From the NCBI GenBank assembly GCA_016124235.1, contig WGOC01000042.1, positions 1 through 64,000 on the forward strand: 64,000 nucleotides of DNA. Direction: 5' to 3'. This document shows positions 18,938 to 26,536 of this stretch, in pieces. Position numbers and translations under genes: made by a program. The notes under the pieces are model-generated. The model had not been told where the DNA came from and made no database searches. It saw only the letters and a list, made by a program, of their open reading frames with translations. Each line of letters begins with the position of its first letter. Position 1 is the first letter of the stretch. Origin of the DNA: a bacterium. GTDB taxonomy: Bacteria; Verrucomicrobiota; Verrucomicrobiia; Limisphaerales; RI-55.

Positions 18938-21199
18938 ATGGCTTCATCTGGAACACACACGTGGAATTTCTTTCGCGCCGGCGGATTTGACCAAGTTCAG
19001 TTCAAATCCGGTGCCGATCTTCAAAACCTTGATCAACTTGATCAAAAGCTTTGGGCCGCGCTCGCGTGTCCGACGCGCGGGCTCGAATTCGACCTCAAAA
19101 CGTTGGACATGATCGACACCGACAAGGACGGTCGCATTCGCAGCCCGGAAGTATTGGCCGCGGTCAAGTGGGCCTGCGCTCAACTCAAGGATCCAAGCCA
19201 ACTGCTCAGCGGTTCGGCGGCACTTCCACTCTCGGCAATCAACGACGAGCTGGCTGAAGGCAAACAGTTGCTGGCCTCCGCAAAGCAAATCCTGAAAAAC
19301 CTGGGTAAAGCGGATGCTCAGGAAATCGGCGTGGATGACGTGGCCGACACCGCGAAGATTTTTGCCCAAACGCAGTTCAACGGTGACGGAATTGTCCCGG
19401 CCGATTCTGCGACGGACGATGCGACCAAGGCGATTATCAATGACATCATCGCATGCCTCGGCGCGGACGCGGATCGAAGCGGCAAACCGGGAATCAGTCA
19501 GGCCAAGTTGGACGCGTTCTTTGCCGATGCCCGCGCCTTTGCCGAATGGCAGGCCAAGGCGGAAGCTGAGGCCGCCACCATCAAACCGCTCGGTGACGCC
19601 ACCGCTGGCGCGCATGCAGCGTTCGCCGCGGTGCGCGCCAAAGTTAACGACTTCTTCGCGCGTTGCCGATTGGCGGCATTTGATTCGCGCGCACTATCGG
19701 CTCTGAACCGGCAGGAAAGTGAATATCTCACTGTTGCCGCCAAAGACATGTCGATCACGGCGTCCGAAGTTGCGGATTTTCCACTTGCCCGAATTGAGTC
19801 CGGCCGATTGCTGCCTTTGCAATCGGGCATTAATCCAGCGTGGGCGGGGGCGTTGTCGGCCTTTGCGGGTCAGGTCGTCAAACCGCTGCTCGGTGATAAA
19901 GCCCTGCTGTCGCCTGAGGAATGGTCGACCATCTGCACCAGGCTTGCGCCGTATGAAAGTTGGCTCGCCGCCAAGGCTGGGGCGTCGGTTGAGAAACTGG
20001 GTTTGCCCCGGGTGAAGGAGATTTTGGCGGGCACCACTCAGCCTGCCATTGGTGAATTAATCGCGCAGGACAAAGCCCTGGAAGCTGAGTCAAACGCGAT
20101 TGCGGCCGTCGAAAAGTTGGTCCGTTTCAATCGTGATCTCATCACCTTGCTCAATAACTTTGTGAACTTTCGCGAGTTCTACAGCAAGGACGGCTGGGCG
20201 ACGTTTCAGGCGGGCACACTTTATCTGGACGGACGCGAATGCGAGCTGTGTGTGCCGGTCGCGGACGCTGGCAAACACGCGGCGCTTGCCGGCATGGCCA
20301 AAACGTATCTGGCCTATTGCGATTGCACCCGGCCGGGTTCTCCGAAGATGACGATCGCCGCTGCCTTCACGGGTGGGGACTCCGACAATTTGATGGTTGG
20401 GCGCAACGGTGTTTTTTACGACCGCAAAGGTCAGGATTGGGATGCAACGATCACTAAGGTCATCGACAACCCAATAAGCATTCGGCAGGCGTTTTGGGCG
20501 CCATACAAGAAACTGGTTCGGTTGATTGAAGAACAAGTCGCCAAACGCGCAGCAGCTGCGGACGCGGCCGCCGACAAAAAACTGGCGGCGGCAGCTTCGA
20601 GCGCGGCCAATGTCGACAAAGCCAAACCGGCTGAACCGAAGAAAGTTGATGTCGGAACTGTCGCGGCACTGGGTGTGGCAGTTGGTGCGATCGGCACTTT
20701 TTTAACGACACTTATTGGTTATGCTATGGGGCTTTTTGCTTTGCATTTTTGGATGATTGTATTGGCCTTCTGCGGTATCTTGCTGGTCATTTCCGGACCG
20801 TCGATGCTCATCGCGTGGCTGAAGCTTCGTCAGCGGAATCTTGGACCCATCCTCGATGCCAATGGCTGGGCAATTAACGGCCGCGTGAAAATGAATGTGC
20901 CCTTCGGCGGATCATTGACCGAAGTTGCCAAACTGCCCGCCGGCGCCCGCGCGTCGATGGACGATCCGTTTGCGGAAAAGCCGATTGTTTGGCCGAAGTT
21001 TGTTTTGTTCCTCGTCATTGTTGGTTTCGTGGTCAGCCTCGCCAATCAATTGCTGCCCACCCAGATGTATGAGTGGACCGGCGGCTTTTTGGGGAAAACG
21101 AAGGAAACTTTGGCGAAGGAAGCGGAGGCTGAAAAAGAAGCCCAGGCTGCGGCCAATTCACCGACCAACTCCCCAACCGCTGCGCCCGCTGCAAAATGA
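18938..21199 (+). CDS. Large EF-hand protein with C-terminal membrane segments
   Basis: A 753-residue protein that I do not recognise as a named family. Residues 60-71 (DTDKDGRIRSPE) are a canonical EF-hand calcium loop with Asp at 1, 3, 5 and Glu at 12; a weaker loop, DADRSGKPGISQ, follows about 120 residues later. A long soluble Ala-rich region to about residue 540 contains an Ala/Lys coiled segment. Three hydrophobic helices follow (VGAIGTFLTTLIGYAMGLFA; FWMIVLAFCGILLVI; FVLFLVIVGFVVSLA) and a charged Ala/Glu/Pro tail. There is no signal peptide, so the EF-hands are probably cytoplasmic. The ATG at 18938 is chosen because the preceding 16 codons are low-complexity. A terminator follows. 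Confidence 0.75.
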   Translation: MASSGTHTWNFFRAGGFDQVQFKSGADLQNLDQLDQKLWAALACPTRGLEFDLKTLDMIDTDKDGRIRSPEVLAAVKWACAQLKDPSQLLSGSAALPLSAINDELAEGKQLLASAKQILKNLGKADAQEIGVDDVADTAKIFAQTQFNGDGIVPADSATDDATKAIINDIIACLGADADRSGKPGISQAKLDAFFADARAFAEWQAKAEAEAATIKPLGDATAGAHAAFAAVRAKVNDFFARCRLAAFDSRALSALNRQESEYLTVAAKDMSITASEVADFPLARIESGRLLPLQSGINPAWAGALSAFAGQVVKPLLGDKALLSPEEWSTICTRLAPYESWLAAKAGASVEKLGLPRVKEILAGTTQPAIGELIAQDKALEAESNAIAAVEKLVRFNRDLITLLNNFVNFREFYSKDGWATFQAGTLYLDGRECELCVPVADAGKHAALAGMAKTYLAYCDCTRPGSPKMTIAAAFTGGDSDNLMVGRNGVFYDRKGQDWDATITKVIDNPISIRQAFWAPYKKLVRLIEEQVAKRAAAADAAADKKLAAAASSAANVDKAKPAEPKKVDVGTVAALGVAVGAIGTFLTTLIGYAMGLFALHFWMIVLAFCGILLVISGPSMLIAWLKLRQRNLGPILDANGWAINGRVKMNVPFGGSLTEVAKLPAGARASMDDPFAEKPIVWPKFVLFLVIVGFVVSLANQLLPTQMYEWTGGFLGKTKETLAKEAEAEKEAQAAANSPTNSPTAAPAAK

Positions 21200-21255
21200 C
21201 CGACGAATGCGCGATCGAGTAGTGTTCCCGTTTTCGATCAGGCCTGACCATTTCG

Positions 21256-21288
21256 ACGCCGTCTGGGAGTTTTCCCGGACGGCGTTTT
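21256..21288 (+). terminator. Rho-independent terminator after the EF-hand gene
   Basis: A 13-bp stem, ACGCCGTCTGGGA / TCCCGGACGGCGT with one T-G wobble, closes a 4-nt loop and ends in four T residues. It isolates the EF-hand gene from lptD. Confidence 0.8.
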
Positions 21289-21374
21289 GATTAAAGCGAG
21301 CTGAAACCCATTTTTGTTTACCTGACTTGCCGCTTGGCAACCGGAGGCGCGGTTGATTCACTGGCCGCGTCCTG

Positions 21375-23573
21375 ATGAAACGGTTGCTGCGATCCAGTCT
21401 TTTTCTGCCCGCTCTGGGTATGTCTTTGTTTCCGGCGGCCGCCAAGGACCGGCCGGTGTTCGCGCCGGAAATCCACAGCGCGACCCTCGATTCGCAGGTC
21501 AATTTCGATGACAAGAAGGGCGTTGCCACCGCCACCGACGGCATCATTGTCGCCTACGAGGACGCCATATTGACGGCGGACAAAGTAACGTTCATCCGGG
21601 ACGCCAACAAAAAGGACACTGGCGAAGTCATCGCCGAGGGACATGTCCGGATTCAAAGGGGTCAACAAATCTGGATTGGCGAAAAGATCAGTTACAATTT
21701 CGTCACCGGCCACATGACGGCCGACAAGTTTCGAACCGGGCAACCGCCGTTCTTTATTGCCGGTGTCAATCTGGATGCCAACAAAGAGACCGGCATCTAC
21801 ACCGGTTACGGGGTCACGATGACCACCGACGATTACGAAGATCCGGCCCAGAAAGTGGAGGCCAGCAGCGTCGGCATCATGGAGGACGATTACGCGGAAG
21901 TGTATTCGGCCACTTTGAAGATCGGCAAGGTGCCGATCCTGTGGTTGCCGTACATGAAGCGCTCGCTCAAGACGCATCCGAGTTACTTCACCATTTTTCC
22001 CGGCTACAGCGGACGTTACGGCGCGTATGGCCTGAGTGCATATCATTGGTCATACGGCAGCGATTTGGATGCGGCGGTACGGCTCGATTACCGGAGCAAG
22101 CGCGGCATCGGCACCGGGGCGGACTTGAATTATGATCTTGGTCGAGCTGGTAAGGGTGACTTCAGCTACTACTGGACCGACGACCACGATGCCGGCCTGG
22201 ACGCGAATGGCGACGTGATTGATCCGCGCCGCCAGCGGTTTCGTTTGTTTCACGAGGCGCAGATCGACCCGACGTTCACGGCGCGCGCGATGGTGCGCTA
22301 CCAAAATGACGAATATATCATTCGTGATTTCTTCGAAGACGAATACCGCGAGAATGTCCAGCCCAGCAGTTGGCTTGAACTGCATAAGGGGTGGAGCAAT
22401 TTCAGCCTGAACACCCTGGCGCAGCCGCAACTCAATGGTTTTCAAGAGACCGTGGAACGGCTGCCCGATGTCAAATTCAGCGCGCACCGCCAGCAACTCG
22501 GGGACCTCCCGCTCTACTACGAAAGCGAGACGGACGCCGGTTGGTTTCGGCGTCGGTTTGCGGACAATATCCAACCTTCGTACAGCGCGTTTCGCGGCGA
22601 CAGCTATCATCAGATCGTCTGGCCAAACATGTTTTTTGGCTGGCTGAATGTGATGCCCCGCGTCGGTGGCCGATTTACTTACTACAGCGAAGCGGAAGGT
22701 GGCGGAGCCACCACGATGGAACAAACCCGTGGCGTCTTCAATACGGGCGCGGAAGTGACAACCAAGGCGTCGCGGTTGTGGCCGGGCATCGAAAGCAAGT
22801 TTTGGGATGTGGACGGCCTGCGACACATTATTCAGCCCGCGATTAATTACGTCTATGTTCCGCAACCGAGCGTGCGGCCGCCCCTGTTGCCGCAGTTCGA
22901 CTACGAGCTCGATAGCATCCGTCTTTTGCCCATCGAGTTTCCGGATTACAACTCGATCGACAGCATTGATTCACAAAACACTTTGCGGCTCGGCCTGTTT
23001 AACAAACTCCAAACGCATCGGAACGACCGGCTGGCCAATATCGTTCAATGGAACGCCTACACGGATTGGCGTCTGGACAAACAACCCGGCCAACGCACGT
23101 TTGCCGATCTGTTTTCCGAACTCGATTTTGCACCGCGCGAATGGTTGCTGCTGACCTCCGAAGTCCGGCTGGACGTGCAGGATCCGGAGTTGCTGGAGGC
23201 CAACCATTACCTGACGTTTACGCCGCAGAGCAACTGGAGCTGGTCGATCGGGCATCGTTTCATGCGGGATGATCCCGCGCGAGGGATCGTCGGGAATAAC
23301 CTGTTGATCAATCGCATGTACTATAAGCTCAACGAAAACTGGGGCTTGAGCACTTACCAATACTTCGACATCAAGGAGAGCCGCCTGCAGGAACACACCT
23401 ACTCGATCTATCGCGATCTGCGCAGTTGGACGGGCGCCTTGTCATTTCGCTTTCGCGAAGACGATTTGCGAGGGCAAGATTTCACGGTCGCCTTCGTGTT
23501 TTCGCTCAAAGCCGTGCCGAGCGTCAAATTGGGTGATGACCGGCTGAATTCGACGCGCTTGTTCGGCAACTAG
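21375..23573 (+). CDS. lptD: LPS-assembly outer membrane protein LptD
   Basis: A 732-residue protein that inserts lipopolysaccharide into the outer leaflet. A signal peptide (LLRSSLFLPALGMSLFPAAA) is followed by an N-terminal OstA/LptA-like beta-jellyroll (residues about 30-135: GIIVAYEDAILTADKVTFIR and IAEGHVRIQRGQQIWIGEKI). The rest is a 26-strand-type beta-barrel rich in alternating aromatics, with family landmarks such as VPILWLPYMKRSL, GYSGRYGAYGLS and the C-terminal-third block HIIQPAINYVYVP. The usual LptD cysteines are not evident. Taken with the LptF/G permease at 55.8 kb this supports an LPS-bearing envelope. It lies alone between a terminator and an intergenic repeat. Confidence 0.9.
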   Translation: MKRLLRSSLFLPALGMSLFPAAAKDRPVFAPEIHSATLDSQVNFDDKKGVATATDGIIVAYEDAILTADKVTFIRDANKKDTGEVIAEGHVRIQRGQQIWIGEKISYNFVTGHMTADKFRTGQPPFFIAGVNLDANKETGIYTGYGVTMTTDDYEDPAQKVEASSVGIMEDDYAEVYSATLKIGKVPILWLPYMKRSLKTHPSYFTIFPGYSGRYGAYGLSAYHWSYGSDLDAAVRLDYRSKRGIGTGADLNYDLGRAGKGDFSYYWTDDHDAGLDANGDVIDPRRQRFRLFHEAQIDPTFTARAMVRYQNDEYIIRDFFEDEYRENVQPSSWLELHKGWSNFSLNTLAQPQLNGFQETVERLPDVKFSAHRQQLGDLPLYYESETDAGWFRRRFADNIQPSYSAFRGDSYHQIVWPNMFFGWLNVMPRVGGRFTYYSEAEGGGATTMEQTRGVFNTGAEVTTKASRLWPGIESKFWDVDGLRHIIQPAINYVYVPQPSVRPPLLPQFDYELDSIRLLPIEFPDYNSIDSIDSQNTLRLGLFNKLQTHRNDRLANIVQWNAYTDWRLDKQPGQRTFADLFSELDFAPREWLLLTSEVRLDVQDPELLEANHYLTFTPQSNWSWSIGHRFMRDDPARGIVGNNLLINRMYYKLNENWGLSTYQYFDIKESRLQEHTYSIYRDLRSWTGALSFRFREDDLRGQDFTVAFVFSLKAVPSVKLGDDRLNSTRLFGN

Positions 23574-23582
23574 GCCAAGGTA

Positions 23583-23706
23583 GGACAGGCTTCCAGCCTG
23601 TCTCCTGAATCCTCCATTCGCACCCGCCAAACAGTTTTGTTTGGGACGATGACGGGTACCTGATTCGGTTTTTTTCTATCTACTCAGACAGGCTGGAAAC
23701 CTATCC
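23583..23706. repeat. Inverted-repeat element with caggcttccagcctg core
   Basis: The 21-mer at 23583-23603 and the reverse complement of 23686-23706 agree at 19 of 21 positions; 13 bp (TTCCAGCCTGTCT) are perfect. The left arm also folds on itself (ACAGGCT / AGCCTGT). It fills the space between lptD and the convergent NlpC/P60-like gene. Short elements with this core recur in Verrucomicrobiota genomes in my recollection; copy number here is unknown. Confidence 0.5.
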
Positions 23707-23797
23707 CACATTTACGTCGATCGAAGCAGTTTGTCGTGTGACGAGGATTGATACCGGCCGATATCCGTTTCGCGAATTTCGGTGTTCTCCGCTTCAT

Positions 23798-24511
23798 CTA
23801 TTCCTTCGGCCGGCTGGTGACTCGTTGCTTGATTCGGCTTCGCACCCGCGCTCGCAGGCGTTGCAGTTTCGTTCCGTTCTTCGCGGGACGTTCAAGGATG
23901 TAAGTTGTGTGTGGAATCGCCGTCAGCGAAATGTCCTCCGGCGTCGCGTGCTTTTCGTTCAAGCCAGGCGCTAGATCTAATTCGAATTTGCGAAAGAGAT
24001 GCACCACAAACGCCGAGCAAAAGAGTGATTTCTCGCGCGCCAGCAAATTTTCGCGCGAGCGCAATCCGTGGTGGCGCAGGCCCAGCCACGCACCGGCCAG
24101 TTCGCGTAATGAATAGCGCGTGCGGCTGGCCACCAATTCCAAGCCTTCGCGCAGCAGCGTCGTCACTTGGTCGGCCTTCAGCCCAAAGTCGAGAACCGCG
24201 AGGCAGGTGTAGAGCTTTTCATCAAAGTATCCTGTGACGCGGTTTTCCTGCACACCCAGCCGGATGTGTTTGCGGTGGAGTTGCAGGTCCGATTCGATCA
24301 CCCAGTGATGCCCGTCGGCGCGTCTGCCTTCGAAGACAAACGCATGCGACCACAAGCTGCGGCGGGTCTTGAAGTGGATGCGGCTTTCCGCGCGCGAAAT
24401 GGCGCGATCGATCAACGTCGTGCCGCCAGAGAGACCAATTCGTCCCGGTTGCGCGTGGGCTTCGAGGAATTCCTGGTTCGACATGCCGCTAATTTTGACG
24501 ATCTCACTCAT
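23798..24511 (-). CDS. Permuted papain-like (NlpC/P60, YiiX-type) cysteine hydrolase
   Basis: A 237-residue protein with the circularly permuted NlpC/P60 layout. The His-bearing half comes first (GRIGLSGGTTLIDRAI then LWSHAFVFEG, His about 61) and the Cys-bearing half later (SLFCSAFVVHLFRK, nucleophile Cys about 165). Relatives such as YiiX and LRAT-like enzymes act on amides or lipids; cell-wall peptide or acyl substrates are possible. No signal peptide is visible, so a cytoplasmic location is likely. It sits between convergent lptD and the divergent DUF885/S9 pair. Confidence in fold is good, in substrate poor. Confidence 0.75.
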   Translation of the reverse strand: MSEIVKISGMSNQEFLEAHAQPGRIGLSGGTTLIDRAISRAESRIHFKTRRSLWSHAFVFEGRRADGHHWVIESDLQLHRKHIRLGVQENRVTGYFDEKLYTCLAVLDFGLKADQVTTLLREGLELVASRTRYSLRELAGAWLGLRHHGLRSRENLLAREKSLFCSAFVVHLFRKFELDLAPGLNEKHATPEDISLTAIPHTTYILERPAKNGTKLQRLRARVRSRIKQRVTSRPKE

Positions 24512-24817
24512 GGCATCTCGACGGTCAGGCGGTTTGGCGAAAGTCGTATCGGTTGAAATAACTCTTGGTCACGGGAGTTTCCGGGCGAGAGGGTCCCCAC
24601 CGACAGCGTGGCTGGCAAGCGAGAATTCTTTGAACAAGCGCTCGTCAGCTTGCGATCGCGAACTACAATCCGTCGCGTGCATCCCACGAAAATTGTCCCG
24701 CATTCACTACGGCCACATCATGCCAAAGAACTCGACGGTGACTTTCGCCACACGGTTTCTACATTCGCTCTTACACATTGGAAAAGTCGTGTCGCGGGGA
24801 AATTATCGCGAACGGCG

Positions 24818-26536
24818 TTGAAACGGTTTGCTGCGGTTATCGCGGTGTTTGGGCTGACAATCGCCGTAAATGCCGCGTCGGATGCCGATCCTTCCGCCAG
24901 CCCCACACGAAGCCTGATTGAACATTATCGCAGCGATCGTGGTGCGCTGGAGCGTTTGTATGACATCGACCTATCTTCTCAACGAGTCGTGCGCCTGCAG
25001 AAGTTGCTCGATGACTATTCTGCAGCGCTCGATCAGTTGGATTTCTCAACGTTGGATGAGGCGGGTCGCATCGATTGGATTCTATTCCGCAACCAACTTC
25101 AGTTTGAAAAAGACGAACTGGACTTCGGCGCCAAAAAAACCGCCGAGGTCGCGGATCTGATTCCGTTCGCGCCGATCATTGTCGGACTGGAAGAAAACCG
25201 GCGATTGATGCAACCACAGGACGCGGAAGCCAGCGCCAAACTGGTCTCTGGCATCTACCGGCAAATTGCAGTGGCCCGCGAGCGTATCGAGAAACAGCTC
25301 AAGGACGGAACCGCCCCGGACGCCGTTCACGGCCGACGCGCGGCGATGGCGGTTGATCAACTGCGTCGTGCGTTGGGTGATTGGAATCGCTTTTACGCCG
25401 GCTATAATCCGACCTTCACGTGGTGGCTCAAGGAGCCCTACACCGTGGCGGACAAAGCGCTCGAAGATTACGCCTGGTTTCTCCGCGAAAAGCTGGCTGG
25501 ATTCAAAAAGGGCGGCGACGAGCCCGTGATCGGCGATCCGATCGGCCGCGACGCGCTCATCCGCTATTTGCAGGCGGAGATGATTCCCTACACGCCCGAG
25601 GAACTTATCGAGATTGCGGAAAAGGAATTCACCTGGTGCGAGCGAGAGATGAAACGCGCCGCGGACGACCTTGGATACGACGGAGATTGGAAGAAGGCTT
25701 TGGAGCACGTCAGCCAGTTGCACGTCGAGCCGGGTGAACAGCCCAAATTAATCAAACAGCTGGCGGATGAAGCGGTGGAGTTTGTGGAAGATCACGATCT
25801 CGTGACCGTGCCGGATCTCGCGAAGGAAACCTGGCGCATGGAAATGATGTCGCCCGAACAGCAAAAGGTGAATCCGTACTTTCTGGGCGGCGAAGTGATC
25901 CAGGTGAGCTACCCAACAGACACCATGACACAGGAAGAAAAGATGATGAGCATGCGCGGCAACAACATTCATTTTTGCCGAGCGACGGTGTTTCATGAAT
26001 TGATTCCCGGTCACCATTTGCAGGGTTTCATGGCGCAACGTTTCAATCCCCAACGACAGCTCTTTCGGACACCGTTTCTGGTGGAAGGTTGGGCGCTCTA
26101 TTGGGAAATGCAGTTTTGGGATCTGGGTTTTCCAAAAACCGCCGAAGACCGCGTGGGCATGCTCTTCTGGAGGTCACACCGCTGTGCGCGAATCATCTTT
26201 TCGCTGAAGTTTCACCTAGGCCAGATGACCGCGAAGGAGTGCATCCAGTATCTGATCGACAAGGTAGGGCACGAGCCCCGCAACGCCACTGCCGAGGTCC
26301 GGCGATCGGTCAACGGAGATTATCGTCCGACCTATCAAGCGGCTTATATGCTCGGCGGACTACAGCTTCGCGCACTTCACAAGGAACTGGTGGATTCAGG
26401 CAAAATGACCAATCGGCAGTTCCACGACGCCGTGCTACGCGAAGGCCCCATTCCGGTTGAGATGATTCGTGCGAGCCTGACTGACCAGCCATTGAGCAAA
26501 GATTTCAAATCGAATTGGAGATTCTATGGGAAGTGA
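24818..26536 (+). CDS. DUF885 family putative metallopeptidase, exported
   Basis: A protein of about 572 residues with the DUF885 fold. The key motif is VFHELIPGHHLQGF, a zinc-metallopeptidase-like HExxxGHH with His393 and Glu394. Other family landmarks are IDWILFRNQLQFEKDELDF near the N-terminus and YQAAYMLGGLQLRALHKEL near the end. The start is uncertain. The frame is open from a GTG at 24608, but the first 70 codons look non-coding, while a TTG at 24818 opens on a signal peptide (LKRFAAVIAVFGLTIAVNAA). The stop overlaps the ATG of the S9 peptidase by 11 bases, so the two are coupled and probably degrade peptides in the periplasm. Confidence 0.82.
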   Translation: MKRFAAVIAVFGLTIAVNAASDADPSASPTRSLIEHYRSDRGALERLYDIDLSSQRVVRLQKLLDDYSAALDQLDFSTLDEAGRIDWILFRNQLQFEKDELDFGAKKTAEVADLIPFAPIIVGLEENRRLMQPQDAEASAKLVSGIYRQIAVARERIEKQLKDGTAPDAVHGRRAAMAVDQLRRALGDWNRFYAGYNPTFTWWLKEPYTVADKALEDYAWFLREKLAGFKKGGDEPVIGDPIGRDALIRYLQAEMIPYTPEELIEIAEKEFTWCEREMKRAADDLGYDGDWKKALEHVSQLHVEPGEQPKLIKQLADEAVEFVEDHDLVTVPDLAKETWRMEMMSPEQQKVNPYFLGGEVIQVSYPTDTMTQEEKMMSMRGNNIHFCRATVFHELIPGHHLQGFMAQRFNPQRQLFRTPFLVEGWALYWEMQFWDLGFPKTAEDRVGMLFWRSHRCARIIFSLKFHLGQMTAKECIQYLIDKVGHEPRNATAEVRRSVNGDYRPTYQAAYMLGGLQLRALHKELVDSGKMTNRQFHDAVLREGPIPVEMIRASLTDQPLSKDFKSNWRFYGK

